64,000 nt of DNA from Acinetobacter sp. ANC 3813 (GCF_002135435.1 NZ_NEGK01000001.1:124001-188000), one strand, 5' to 3'. Positions 1 to 8,544 are shown, numbered from the stretch's first letter. Notes: generated by a model not told the origin, from the sequence alone. Program-made: numbers and translations.

Positions 1-250
1 GCATTTAGATGCTATTCCAGCTGAATATTGGACTGCGCATTTTGGCAATCCAAAACCCAGTACAGAACAAATTATTGAGCATTTGGTTTTAAATGACCGC
101 AGTATTTTAAATCAGGACGATCTCACTGAAGAGCAAATCGCTTTTCGCCAAAATCATTTGGACTTTGTCTTACCTGCCAATATCAGCCTGTATTCAATCT
201 GTGTCAGCTTTGAAGAAGGTGAACCTTACAACATCAGCATCAACAATTAA
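1..250 (+). CDS. C-terminal end of an unrecognised protein (partial)
   Basis: The window opens inside a plus-strand reading frame that gives about 82 residues before a TAA at 248-250. The fragment is acidic and contains the segments PAEYWTAHFG and LPANISLYSICVSFEEGE. I do not recognise the family. The frame is supported by an uninterrupted reading to the first base and by a rho-independent terminator immediately after the stop. The start and the N-terminal part lie outside the window, so no function is assigned. Confidence 0.7.
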   Translation, partial: HLDAIPAEYWTAHFGNPKPSTEQIIEHLVLNDRSILNQDDLTEEQIAFRQNHLDFVLPANISLYSICVSFEEGEPYNISINN

Positions 251-251
251 A

Positions 252-279
252 AAAACCAGCATGATGCTGGTTTTTTTCA
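252..279. terminator. Rho-independent terminator, usable in both directions
   Basis: A CCAGC/GCTGG stem flanked by an A-run on the left and a T-run on the right directly follows the stop at 250. The A/T flanks make it usable by the convergent yeaC-like gene as well. Confidence 0.85.
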
Positions 280-320
280 GTTTAAGATTTATCAATACCT
301 ATCATAAATCTTAGATGTCA

Positions 321-587
321 TTACACAAAACGGATTGGCTTAAATTCCGGCTCTTCCACATGTGAATCACAATGTTCATCTTCTTCTTTGGTGCCACGGT
401 CAATATAGCCGCTGCGCTCTGTTTCAGGCAAGTTCTTCATTTCCCACGCATACACTGCCTGCATGCATGTTTGACGCTGCTCTGCGGTCAGCGCTACACC
501 ATTTGGCCATTTTCCAATTTCAATTGCTGTTTTTAAGCGTGCAACAATTTCAGGATCCAGTATGGCAAGCATTTGTTCGATATTCAT
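321..587 (-). CDS. yeaC: YeaC family protein (DUF1315)
   Basis: An 88-residue protein of unknown biochemical role. The N-terminal half (MLAILDPEIVARLKTAIEIG, then KWPNGVALTAEQ) matches the pattern of E. coli YeaC, where a short helical start is followed by the conserved GKWP(D/N)GVALT block. The C-terminal part differs and ends with FKPIRFV. There is no signal peptide or membrane segment, so it should be cytosolic. It lies 3 bases downstream of the NAD kinase gene on the same strand and is probably co-transcribed with it. Family assignment is from the conserved block; function is not known. Confidence 0.85.
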   Translation of the reverse strand: MNIEQMLAILDPEIVARLKTAIEIGKWPNGVALTAEQRQTCMQAVYAWEMKNLPETERSGYIDRGTKEEDEHCDSHVEEPEFKPIRFV

Positions 588-590
588 GGA

Positions 591-1502
591 TTAATCCTGC
601 TTAAATGAGTCAAAATCTTGGTTCCAGCCAAGCTTGGTACGGCATGCCATATAAAAGTCATAACCTGGCGGATGGAGCAAATTCAGTTTAAAGGGATGTT
701 TACGGATATGTAAACTATCTCCAACACCCAGTGAAACACTGTGCTGACCGTCTGCGCTGACCATAGGCAGCACACGGTTTTCACGAATCAGAATCTTAAT
801 TTCACTTTGACCGCCCACGACAATTGGACGTGAAGACAAAGTATGCGGATGCATAGGCACCAAAGCAATAGCATCCATACTTGGATGCACAATTGGCCCG
901 CCGCCCGACAGTGCATAAGCGGTAGACCCTGTTGGGGTAGATACAATCAGACCATCACTGTGCTGACGATAGACATACTGACCGTCAATGTTCAGCTCGA
1001 AGTCAATCATATGTACAGATTTACCTGAATGCAGCACCACATCATTGAGGGCAATCGCATCATAAATGCTTTCACCTTTAGATCGGATTTCAATTTCAAG
1101 CAAAAAACGGCGGTCCTGCTGAAATTCACCTTTCAGCACTTGATCCAGCTTAAAAATCACTTCTGTCGGCTTGATATCTGTTAAAAAGCCTAAACGTCCG
1201 CGGTTTACACCAATCACTGGCGTGTTGTATTTGACCAAAGCACGCGCCGCATGCAGCAGTGAACCATCACCGCCAACCACAATAACCAAATCTACCACTT
1301 CCCCCAGCAAGGCTTTGCTGACTGTCTGGGTGTTGGTATAAGGTACCAATTGAGCTGTTTCTGTATCAAATACAGGATGCAGCCCTAAACTCAGTAAATG
1401 ATCATGTATCAGGCATAAGGTCTCAACCACTGACGATTTGTCAGGACGTCCAATTAATCCAATATTCCGAAAAGCCTTATGTGAAATATGCACCTGCGCC
1501 AT
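591..1502 (-). CDS. nadK: NAD kinase
   Basis: Phosphorylates NAD to NADP using ATP in the cytosol. The 303-residue protein has the GGDG nucleotide-binding motif at residues 77-80 followed by SLLHAAR, and the second conserved block TPTGSTAYALSGGGP near residue 185. Length is normal for bacterial PpnK/NadK. The ATG at 1502 is chosen because a GGAG lies just before it and the protein then begins MAQVHISHK; an upstream ATG at 1529 would add nine residues. The gene is divergent from mrcB across a roughly 190-base intergenic region and precedes the yeaC-like gene. Confidence 0.95.
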   Translation of the reverse strand: MAQVHISHKAFRNIGLIGRPDKSSVVETLCLIHDHLLSLGLHPVFDTETAQLVPYTNTQTVSKALLGEVVDLVIVVGGDGSLLHAARALVKYNTPVIGVNRGRLGFLTDIKPTEVIFKLDQVLKGEFQQDRRFLLEIEIRSKGESIYDAIALNDVVLHSGKSVHMIDFELNIDGQYVYRQHSDGLIVSTPTGSTAYALSGGGPIVHPSMDAIALVPMHPHTLSSRPIVVGGQSEIKILIRENRVLPMVSADGQHSVSLGVGDSLHIRKHPFKLNLLHPPGYDFYMACRTKLGWNQDFDSFKQD

Positions 1503-1693
1503 TGCTCCGCTACGCTTCATGCTTATCATAGCATTAACGCTTTTGATTTAAAAAAACTTTGATTTACAAACTTTGATTTACCAATAATCTGACAGACACC
1601 TGCTTATTTTGCATAGTTATACAGTTTAAATATTGCAAAATGGTCAAAAGCTTCGCATGATTAGCAAAATTTCTCAGGATCTTATCATCATTT

Positions 1694-4087
1694 ATGAAGT
1701 CTGAACGCGGCATAGGCATTATCGCATTTATTTTCTGTGTTTTGGTGATTGGCGCATTCGTCGCTTTCAGTGTCTATCTGATTAAAATCGACAATGTAGT
1801 CCGCGCTAAATTTGAAGGACAGCGCTGGGATATCCCAGCCAAAGTATTTGCTCGTCCTTTAGAAATTTACAGCAATGCGGCAGTCAGTCAAGATGATGTG
1901 CAGGAAGAGCTGAAAATGCTCGGCTATAAAAATGCGGACAGCTATGCTAAAACCGGCAGCTACGTAAATAACGGCAATGAAATGTATGTCCATACCCGTG
2001 GATTTGATTTCGGCACCAGTGTAGAGCCTGAGCAAGTTTTAAAGATTTCATTTGGTAAAGATACCATTACAGATGTAAGCGCGACCAAGCCTTCATCAAG
2101 CGGCATTGCGCGTTTAGAGCCTATGCTGATTGGCGGGATTTATCCGCAGCACAATGAAGACCGCGTGCTGATTAAACTCAAAAATGTGCCGAAACCTTTG
2201 ATTGAAGCATTAATTGCAACTGAAGACCGCAATTTCTACAGTCACCACGGTATTTCAGTTCGCGGTACGGCGCGCGCTATTGTCAGCAACGTCACGGGCG
2301 GCAAACGTCAAGGCGGCTCGACTTTAACGCAGCAGCTGGTCAAAAACTTTTATCTGAGTCCTGAAAAAACCATCAAGCGTAAAGTCAATGAAGCATTGAT
2401 GGCCATGCTGATTGAACTGCATTACGACAAAGATGAAATTCTTGAAGCGTATTTAAATGAAGTAAACCTTGGGCAAAACGGCAACTATTCAATTAACGGT
2501 TATGGTTTAGCTTCACAGTTTTATTTTGGCTTGCCGCTGCGTGAATTGAATATTGCACAGCAAGCTTATTTAGTCGGCTTAGTGCAAGGCCCTACGCTTT
2601 ATAATCCATGGCGCAATCCTGAAGCTGCGAAAAAGCGCCGCGACATTGTATTAAACAATATGCTGGTCATGGGCTATTTAACACAGCAGCAATATGAGAC
2701 TGAAACTGCCCGTCCGCTCAATGTCATTGCAAAACCGACGCTCGGCCCTGCCCGCTTCCCAGACTTCCTTGATATTGTGCGCCGACAGCTGCGTACCGAA
2801 TACCAAGAAAGTGATTTGACCAATCAGGGTCTAAAGATCTTTACGACACTGGATCCATTGGCGCAAACCCGTGTGCAAAACAGCTTTAAAGAAACGGTTG
2901 CCCGCTTAGGCAACGCGAATCCGAGCCGTTTAAAAGAACTGCAAGGCGCTGTGCTGATTACTCATCCTGAAAATGGCGAACTCGTAGCCGCTGTCGGTTC
3001 TACCCAAGACTTTACAGGCTTTAACCGTGCGCTGGATGCTAAACGTCAAGTGGGTTCACTTTTAAAGCCAGTGATTTACCTCAGCGCAATTGAATCTGGA
3101 CGCTACAACTGGGCGAGCCAAATTGAAGACAGCGCAATCAGCATTCAAAGTGAAGGCAAAGCATGGACACCCAAAAACTATAGCGGCGGCGAACACGGCG
3201 TAGTTCCCATGTCACAGGCATTGTCTCAATCCTATAACTTATCAGCTGTGCGCTTAGGTCAAGAATTTGGTATTTCGACCTTTATCAATCATCTGAAAAA
3301 ATTTGGCGTCACTTCAAATATTTCCAGCTATCCATCTATTTATTTAGGTGCGGTGGATATGTCGCCTATGGAAGTCATGAGCATCTATGGCAACTTTGCT
3401 ACTGGCGGTTTCAAATACCCAGTGAAATCGATCCGCTCTGTTGTAGACACCAACGGTCATACCCTAGAGCGCTACAGCTTATCTGTACAGCCGACTATCG
3501 ACCCATCTGCCGCCTATGTGCTGAACTATGGCTTACAGCAAGTCATGAATTCTGGCACAGGCCGTTCAGCCTATAACACCTTCCCAACTTCGCTTGAATT
3601 GGCGGGTAAATCAGGCACCACCAATGACACCCGTGACTCGTGGTTTGCAGGTTACTCAGGCAATTATGCAGCCGTTGTATGGTTAGGCTTAGATGACAAT
3701 AAAATTACTGGCCTGACGGGTTCAACTGGCGCCCTGCCAGTGTGGATTAATGTAATGAAGCAGCTGCGTCAGAAACCTGTCAATCTGCGCCAGCCAAACG
3801 ATGTGCTTTGGCAATGGCTAGATAGCAGCACCGGCGAGCTATCAGCTTCAGGCTGTGCCGGCGCCGTGCATATTCCGCTGCTGCGCAACTCTATGCCTAA
3901 CCGCTCAACCGCTTGCGCAGAGTCACAATATGAATCACCTGCTAACACAAGTGATACCGAATTCCCTCAAGCAGATTCATCTCCAACTGATAGTTTAGAA
4001 AACCTTATCCGCGAAAGTGATACAGGCAATGATCAGGATACTTCTGATGATACCCGTGTCATTTCCAGCGGCAGCTTTAACAACTGA
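1694..4087 (+). CDS. mrcB: Bifunctional class A penicillin-binding protein PBP1b
   Basis: Polymerises lipid II into glycan strands and crosslinks them in the periplasm. The 797-residue protein has a short cytoplasmic N-terminus, one transmembrane helix (about residues 8-30), a UB2H-like region (about 50-135) and a GT51 transglycosylase domain with EDRNFYSHHG at 177-186 (catalytic Glu177) and GGSTLTQQLVKN at 207-218. The transpeptidase domain shows the SxxK motif (Ser455-Lys458), SYN (513-515) and KSG (639-641). The UB2H region makes it PBP1b rather than PBP1a. The C-terminal 60 residues are acidic and low in complexity. It is followed by a small lipoprotein whose ribosome-binding site overlaps the mrcB stop. 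Confidence 0.96.
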   Translation: MKSERGIGIIAFIFCVLVIGAFVAFSVYLIKIDNVVRAKFEGQRWDIPAKVFARPLEIYSNAAVSQDDVQEELKMLGYKNADSYAKTGSYVNNGNEMYVHTRGFDFGTSVEPEQVLKISFGKDTITDVSATKPSSSGIARLEPMLIGGIYPQHNEDRVLIKLKNVPKPLIEALIATEDRNFYSHHGISVRGTARAIVSNVTGGKRQGGSTLTQQLVKNFYLSPEKTIKRKVNEALMAMLIELHYDKDEILEAYLNEVNLGQNGNYSINGYGLASQFYFGLPLRELNIAQQAYLVGLVQGPTLYNPWRNPEAAKKRRDIVLNNMLVMGYLTQQQYETETARPLNVIAKPTLGPARFPDFLDIVRRQLRTEYQESDLTNQGLKIFTTLDPLAQTRVQNSFKETVARLGNANPSRLKELQGAVLITHPENGELVAAVGSTQDFTGFNRALDAKRQVGSLLKPVIYLSAIESGRYNWASQIEDSAISIQSEGKAWTPKNYSGGEHGVVPMSQALSQSYNLSAVRLGQEFGISTFINHLKKFGVTSNISSYPSIYLGAVDMSPMEVMSIYGNFATGGFKYPVKSIRSVVDTNGHTLERYSLSVQPTIDPSAAYVLNYGLQQVMNSGTGRSAYNTFPTSLELAGKSGTTNDTRDSWFAGYSGNYAAVVWLGLDDNKITGLTGSTGALPVWINVMKQLRQKPVNLRQPNDVLWQWLDSSTGELSASGCAGAVHIPLLRNSMPNRSTACAESQYESPANTSDTEFPQADSSPTDSLENLIRESDTGNDQDTSDDTRVISSGSFNN

Positions 4088-4096
4088 GGTTAGATT

Positions 4097-4648
4097 TTGA
4101 TTTTAAAGAATACACTCATCGCTTCGATCCTTCTTATTCTGGCTGGCTGTCAAAGCCTGCCAGCGCCTGAACAGAAAGCGCCAGAGAAAAATGCCCAGAA
4201 AGAAAATCCGAAAGTTATCCGAGATTCTTCTGGCGTCATTATTCACCCCTATGATCGTCCAGATATTGAACGTAAACCTGTTGTGATTCCAAAGCAGCCA
4301 GAACGTGTTCAGAAGTTTGATGATGGCCGCAACCTGCCTGCCTTTAAAAAGCTGATTCAGCAAACCCAAAGCTTTTACGCAAAAGGCGAACTGAATAAAG
4401 CGGAAGATACAGCAATGCAGGCGCAACGCCTCGCACCGCAATCTGCAGAAACTTTTATGTACTTGGCCATGATTGCCAACCGCAAGAACCAGCCAGCCAA
4501 TGCCGAAGCACTCGCGCAGCGCGGTTTAAGCTATGCGCAAAGCACGCCTATGAAAAAACAGCTATGGAATATTATGCTGCAGGCCGGACAAAAACAGAAG
4601 AAAACGCAAACCATTCAAAAAGCGCAGCAAGCATTAAAAGCCCTCTAA
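4097..4648 (+). CDS. Small TPR-like lipoprotein downstream of mrcB
   Basis: A 183-residue predicted lipoprotein. The signal peptide ends in LILAGC, with the lipidated cysteine at residue 18. A Pro/Lys-rich linker follows, and then a helical region (about 90-180) with the spacing of one or two TPR units (LAPQSAETFMYLAMIANRK, then NAEALAQRGLSYA). The start is TTG at 4097, supported by GAGG at 4086-4089 with 7-base spacing; this ribosome-binding site includes part of the mrcB stop codon, so translation is probably coupled. By position it could be an outer-membrane activator of PBP1b analogous to LpoB, but it does not visibly share LpoB's fold and this is only an inference. Confidence 0.85.
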   Translation: MILKNTLIASILLILAGCQSLPAPEQKAPEKNAQKENPKVIRDSSGVIIHPYDRPDIERKPVVIPKQPERVQKFDDGRNLPAFKKLIQQTQSFYAKGELNKAEDTAMQAQRLAPQSAETFMYLAMIANRKNQPANAEALAQRGLSYAQSTPMKKQLWNIMLQAGQKQKKTQTIQKAQQALKAL

Positions 4649-4666
4649 AATGGGCTTTAATTTTTT
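4636..4666 (+). terminator. Terminator of the mrcB-lipoprotein operon
   Basis: AAAGCCC (4637-4643) pairs with GGGCTTT (4652-4658) and is followed by AATTTTTT. The stop codon TAA at 4646-4648 lies in the loop. Confidence 0.85.
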
Positions 4667-4686
4667 AGATCTGTAATTCAAACTGT

Positions 4687-5586
4687 TTAGATAAAACGCT
4701 GGCCTGCAACTCCATAGGCTCCATGCTGCTGCACCTCTAGCAAATGTTCAGGTGTCATACCGCCCAAAGCAAATACAGGAATGTCCATCTGCTGCGCAAT
4801 CTGCTCCAACTCAGCCCATCCTAAAGCCGGCGTGTCAGGATGAGTTGCTGTTGGCAACACTGGACTTAATAGAATGGCATCACAGCCGATGTCCTGCGCA
4901 TGCTGTGCAGAATTTAAATCGTGGCAGGCGGCCAAGTAGCGATGGCCTACCTTAAGATCACCTTTTTTCAGCAATAGGCATTGCGCCTGTTTTAAATGTA
5001 TTGTGCCGATGGCCTGCTGCTGGATGCTGTTCAGCTGTTTCCATAGTTCTATATTGACAATCAGTTGATCCAGCACACTGATATTCTCTTGCGCAAGCGC
5101 TTCTACATTCGCCTGTACCGCATCGACACGCCAATACAGCAGCTGATGCTCAGTAAGCTGCGCTAAAGCAGTTAAATCATCTGAAATTTTAATCTGCCGC
5201 TGCCAATGCAAGCGCTTCAGCATGGCTTTATTGGCTTTAGGAAAATTTAAATCCAGCAGTTCATTGCGCTGATACCACGTCCACGGCTGCTGAATTTCGT
5301 TGAGCAGCGCGTCTGGTACTGCGGCATGAAAAAGATGCAAATTAACAATAACATCGTCATATTCATGGCGAATGAAATCAAAGGCATGCCAATCATTTAT
5401 GCCAACACCCACTTCTTCAAACACTTCACGGCGGCATGCTTCTTCAGGCGTTTCACCTTCCTCAACTTTACCGCCAGGAAATTCATGCTTATTGCCTTGA
5501 TGCTGAGATGCTTCGCGCCATCCCACCAAAACTTTGCCTCGATGCAGCAGAATACCAATAGCAATATGCAAATTCGGTTTTGACAT
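4687..5586 (-). CDS. Nudix hydrolase fused to a ThiE-like domain
   Basis: A 299-residue two-domain protein. The N-terminal half is a MutT-type Nudix domain with a complete Nudix box (Gly39, Glu45, Arg53-Glu54, Glu57-Glu58, Gly60), consistent with sanitising oxidised nucleoside triphosphates such as 8-oxo-dGTP. The C-terminal half (about 130-299) resembles thiamine-phosphate synthase/TenI barrels, with DAILLSPVLPTATHP and VFALGGMTPEHL. This fusion is common in Gammaproteobacteria and the second domain's substrate is not established. The ATG at 5586 is preferred because of the AGG six bases upstream and the typical MSKPNLHIAIG start; an in-frame ATG at 5601 is an alternative. It is a single-gene unit convergent with the mrcB operon. 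Confidence 0.9.
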   Translation of the reverse strand: MSKPNLHIAIGILLHRGKVLVGWREASQHQGNKHEFPGGKVEEGETPEEACRREVFEEVGVGINDWHAFDFIRHEYDDVIVNLHLFHAAVPDALLNEIQQPWTWYQRNELLDLNFPKANKAMLKRLHWQRQIKISDDLTALAQLTEHQLLYWRVDAVQANVEALAQENISVLDQLIVNIELWKQLNSIQQQAIGTIHLKQAQCLLLKKGDLKVGHRYLAACHDLNSAQHAQDIGCDAILLSPVLPTATHPDTPALGWAELEQIAQQMDIPVFALGGMTPEHLLEVQQHGAYGVAGQRFI

Positions 5587-5678
5587 AACAGCCTGTTCCA
5601 TGTTCTTCAAATTTTACTTAGTGTAAGCAAAAATGATTTTTTATAAAATATTCTCATTTACCGTTGACAGGCCTATTC

Positions 5679-5697
5679 GATAATGATTATCATTTAA
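5679..5697 (+). promoter_or_regulatory. Fur box upstream of hemP
   Basis: GATAATGATTATCATTTAA matches 15 of 19 positions of the classical Fur consensus and contains the near-perfect dyad GATAATGATTATCATT. It lies about 30 bases before the hemP start, where bound Fur-Fe(II) would block transcription. Confidence 0.8.
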
Positions 5698-5727
5698 ATC
5701 ACTCAAACACACCACGGAGTCGACGGA

Positions 5728-5898
5728 ATGAACGCACCTTTTAGCTTATTTACACGCAACACTGAATCTCATCATGCACTGCCAATGCTGCATTCTAATA
5801 ACTTATTTGCATTAGGCCGTGAAATCCGCATTATGCATGCAGGAGAAGAATACCGTTTGCGATTAACCCGCAATAATCGCTTAATTCTCACAAAATAA
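5728..5898 (+). CDS. hemP: Hemin uptake protein HemP
   Basis: A 56-residue protein. Its C-terminal half (REIRIMHAGEEYRLRLTR, then NNRLILTK) is the diagnostic HemP core, ending in a typical LILTK. GGAG at 5716-5719 precedes the ATG at 5728 by 8 bases. HemP proteins are associated with hemin-uptake loci and are iron-regulated; in some proteobacteria they activate heme-receptor genes. Here it is a stand-alone unit with a Fur box in front and a strong terminator behind, with no heme receptor or transporter gene next to it. The gene is below the usual length cut-off and is easy to miss. Product call is firm; mechanism is from family knowledge. Confidence 0.92.
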   Translation: MNAPFSLFTRNTESHHALPMLHSNNLFALGREIRIMHAGEEYRLRLTRNNRLILTK

Positions 5899-5931
5899 CA
5901 AAAAGCTAGAGATAATAATAAACGTGGAAAC

Positions 5932-5964
5932 AAGCAGTATGAATCAGCGCATACTGCTTTTTTA
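5932..5964. terminator. Terminator after hemP
   Basis: A perfect 10-base stem, AAGCAGTATG at 5932-5941 with CATACTGCTT at 5950-5959, is followed by a T-run. It also separates hemP from the convergent histidine kinase gene. Confidence 0.88.
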
Positions 5965-6007
5965 TGCTTTAAAACAGCATCCTTTATAAAAATCTTCAAA
6001 CGATGCC

Positions 6008-7345
6008 TTAGGCTAAAGGCAACTCAATTTTCACTTCTAAGCCGCCCAGCACAGATTGAGAAAATACAATACTGCCTTGATGCAGCTCAATGACTTTCTT
6101 GCAAATCGACAAACCCAGTCCAGTTCCTTGTGTTTGCGTACCCAGCGCACGGTAAAACCGCTCACCTAAGCGCGCCAGAACTTCATCCGTCACTTCTGTA
6201 CCATTATCTGCAATCACCCACTGCGCCTGACCTTGATTGACACTCATACTAATATTCAGCTGGCCATTGCGCTGAGCATAGCGAATGGCGTTATCCACTA
6301 AATTGCGCAAGCATGTGAAGATCAGCTCTGCATTGGCATAAATAGGCAAATCTGCCGCCTGTACATGGGTCTGAATGCTTTTTTCCTGTACAAATGGTGC
6401 AAGGGCCTGCAGTACTTCAGAGGTCGTGTCTGCCAAATCAATCTTTGATTTAGGCAAATCTTCAGGGTTTGAAGGATCCAGCCTTGCCAGCAATAAAAGA
6501 TTTTCCAGCACCTGCGTGCCACGGTTGACATCCTGTTGAATCTGCTTCAGCTCATCGGGCAGCTGCGCATGGTCTTGATATTTGCGTTTAAGCACCTGCA
6601 CACGCATTTGTATAGCTGACAACGGAGAGCGCAATTCATGTGATGCATCGGCTGTAAAGCGCTGCTCAGCAATCAGCGCATGTTTTACCCGTTCCAGCAT
6701 ATGATTGAGCTGCTTGACCATTGGCTGTAATTCTGCCAGTTCAGGCTGCTGTGAAATAATCGGTTCCAAATCATTGGCGCTCTTTTCAGAAATTTGATGC
6801 GACAGCGCATGAATAGATTTAAATTGGCGTTTGATTAAAATATGCACAATCAGCCATTGCAAGCACCAAAGCACGGCCAAAATCGCAGCATAGCTTGCCG
6901 TGGTCGAAACAATTTCCTCAAAACGGGCTGCAAGCGGCTGAACCGCATAAACCGTCATGTCTGAATTATACTGTACAAAAGTCCGCCAAAGCTCTCCCTG
7001 ATGCCACATCAGGGAATACCCCTGTCCTGCATGCTGCCGCAGATACTGAAATACATCATTTTCAGCATCTTCAGACTGGGTAAGGGTTTGGCCTTTAAAC
7101 ACCAAGCGGTAATGGATATCAAACTGATCACTCAATTCATCAACTTGCTGCCCTGAGGATTTAGTAATATCCGACAGCATCAGCATGTCTGAAATTTCAT
7201 CCATGATCTGATCTTGCAGAGACATGATTTGATACGCTGAAATGCCCAACAGCAGCACCAAGGCAATTAAACCTGCAGCAATAGAACTGAAAACTGAAGT
7301 TTTAACTAAACGCCGCTGCAGTGAAACCGCCTGTTGTTTTTGCAT
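6008..7345 (-). CDS. qseC: QseC-like sensor histidine kinase
   Basis: A 445-residue membrane sensor kinase. Transmembrane helices lie at about 18-40 and 150-172 and enclose a periplasmic sensor region of about 110 residues. The HisKA segment carries the phospho-acceptor His236 in SHELRSPLSAI. The HATPase domain shows an N box (LVDNAIRYA) and the G box GTGLGLSICKK. It is encoded 3 bases after the response regulator on the same strand and should phosphorylate it. The QseC/PreB name rests on the neighbouring ygiW-like gene, an arrangement known from E. coli ygiW-qseB-qseC; PmrB-like kinases are the main alternative. The sensed ligand cannot be deduced. Confidence 0.85.
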   Translation of the reverse strand: MQKQQAVSLQRRLVKTSVFSSIAAGLIALVLLLGISAYQIMSLQDQIMDEISDMLMLSDITKSSGQQVDELSDQFDIHYRLVFKGQTLTQSEDAENDVFQYLRQHAGQGYSLMWHQGELWRTFVQYNSDMTVYAVQPLAARFEEIVSTTASYAAILAVLWCLQWLIVHILIKRQFKSIHALSHQISEKSANDLEPIISQQPELAELQPMVKQLNHMLERVKHALIAEQRFTADASHELRSPLSAIQMRVQVLKRKYQDHAQLPDELKQIQQDVNRGTQVLENLLLLARLDPSNPEDLPKSKIDLADTTSEVLQALAPFVQEKSIQTHVQAADLPIYANAELIFTCLRNLVDNAIRYAQRNGQLNISMSVNQGQAQWVIADNGTEVTDEVLARLGERFYRALGTQTQGTGLGLSICKKVIELHQGSIVFSQSVLGGLEVKIELPLA

Positions 7346-7348
7346 GCC

Positions 7349-8014
7349 TTAATCCTGAGGCTGATTCATGCGGTAACCCAAACCGCGAATGGTTTTAATA
7401 TACTGGCTGCCAATTTTTTTACGCAGCTGATAAATAAACACTTCAATCGCGTTGCTTTCAATTTCATCCCCCCATGCATACAGCGACTCCTCCAGCTGTT
7501 CGCGGGTAATGATGTGCTCTGGTTTTTGCATCAGCTTATACAAAATTTGAAATTCTTTAGCTGTGAGCGTCAAGGTTTCATTTTTATGAACCACAATTTT
7601 AGCTTGTGTATCTAAGGTCAAACCCGCGAAATGGATTTTTTGGCTATTCACATTATGCTTTTGACGCATTTGCGAACGCACGCGGGCAGACAGCTCTTCC
7701 AGACTGAAAGGTTTTACCAAATAGTCATTGGCGCCTAAATCCAGACCTTCGACTCGGTCTTGCACACTGTCGCGAGCTGTTAAAAAGATGACAGGTGTAT
7801 TCAGCTGTTTTTTTCGCAGCGCCTGCAGAATTTCATCACCCGTTGCCTTGGGCAAGCCGCGGTCTAAGAGCACGCAGTCATATTGATGCTGTTCAATCGC
7901 TGAAATGGCAAAGTCACCGCGCTCCACCCAATCAATACTATAGCCATCCATTTCCAGCCAGGTTTTAATGCTTTGCGCCTGAGAGGCATCATCCTCTGCC
8001 AATAGAATTCTCAT
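7349..8014 (-). CDS. qseB: QseB-like OmpR-family response regulator
   Basis: A 221-residue DNA-binding response regulator. The receiver domain has the acidic pair at residues 8-9, the phospho-acceptor Asp51 in LLDRGLPK, the switch Thr79 and Lys101 in LVKPF. A winged-helix output domain follows (about 125-221), ending GLGYRMNQ. It is transcribed with the kinase gene 3 bases downstream, and a terminator separates it from the upstream ygiW-like gene. The likely targets are its own operon and ygiW, by analogy with the enterobacterial system; no binding site was identified. Confidence 0.88.
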   Translation of the reverse strand: MRILLAEDDASQAQSIKTWLEMDGYSIDWVERGDFAISAIEQHQYDCVLLDRGLPKATGDEILQALRKKQLNTPVIFLTARDSVQDRVEGLDLGANDYLVKPFSLEELSARVRSQMRQKHNVNSQKIHFAGLTLDTQAKIVVHKNETLTLTAKEFQILYKLMQKPEHIITREQLEESLYAWGDEIESNAIEVFIYQLRKKIGSQYIKTIRGLGYRMNQPQD

Positions 8015-8088
8015 CTCATCTCCGCTTATATTTTTCTGTTATTTCACAACATCATACTGCTTAATTTCAGCAAATTTCACTGATGACA

Positions 8089-8130
8089 CAAATAAAAACA
8101 GCATGGTCATTCGGTATGGCCATGCTGTGA
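8089..8130 (-). terminator. Terminator between ygiW-like gene and qseBC
   Basis: ACAGCATGG at 8098-8106 pairs with CCATGCTGT at 8120-8128, and inner pairs extend this to about 13 bases around a 5-base loop. Read on the minus strand it is followed by TTTTTATTT. It ends the ygiW-like transcript before qseB. Confidence 0.85.
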
Positions 8131-8160
8131 TCTAATACAATTGTATTGCATCTTTGCGCT

Positions 8161-8544
8161 TTAGAATTTCACACTATCTACATCAACACTGACGTGCTTC
8201 GCGGGTTTGTAATCCACGTCAATTTCGCCGTTAATAGTGAGCGGTGTTTTGGCTGCAACTTTTTTACCGTGCCAAAGTTTGTCGTCAATTTCTACCGTCA
8301 TCGTGCCAGTGCTGTCACGGAATTGATATTTCTCATCGCCCAGCGCTTTAACCACGTTACCTTTCAGCTCAACCTTGGTATCGTCTTTCAGGCTAAGCGC
8401 CTGTTTTACCGTTACTGCTTTAGCAAAAGCGGTATGATTCACTGCGGGTTCAGCTGCAGCTGGCGCTTTTACCGTATTTGCTATAGCCACCGCTGATACA
8501 GCAGTAAAACCAGCTGCCAAAATTACTTTAGTGAACTTATTCAT
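8161..8544 (-). CDS. ygiW: YgiW/YdeI-like periplasmic OB-fold stress protein
   Basis: A 127-residue exported protein with a signal peptide of about 23 residues (hydrophobic core LAAGFTAVSAVAIA) and an Ala/Pro-rich linker. A bacterial OB-fold (BOF) domain follows from about residue 45 (VTVKQALSLKDDTKVELKG through TINGEIDVDYK). Relatives contribute to peroxide, cadmium and acid tolerance and to signalling with QseBC. The ATG at 8544 is chosen because GAGG lies 8 bases upstream and the signal peptide then starts correctly. It is encoded upstream of qseBC on the same strand but has its own terminator, so it can be expressed separately. Confidence 0.88.
   Translation of the reverse strand: MNKFTKVILAAGFTAVSAVAIANTVKAPAAAEPAVNHTAFAKAVTVKQALSLKDDTKVELKGNVVKALGDEKYQFRDSTGTMTVEIDDKLWHGKKVAAKTPLTINGEIDVDYKPAKHVSVDVDSVKF

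Noticed and set aside
5772..5999. Minus-strand frame of 75 residues across hemP
   Set aside because: It is antisense to the clearly coding hemP gene and its terminator, and its protein has no recognisable features.
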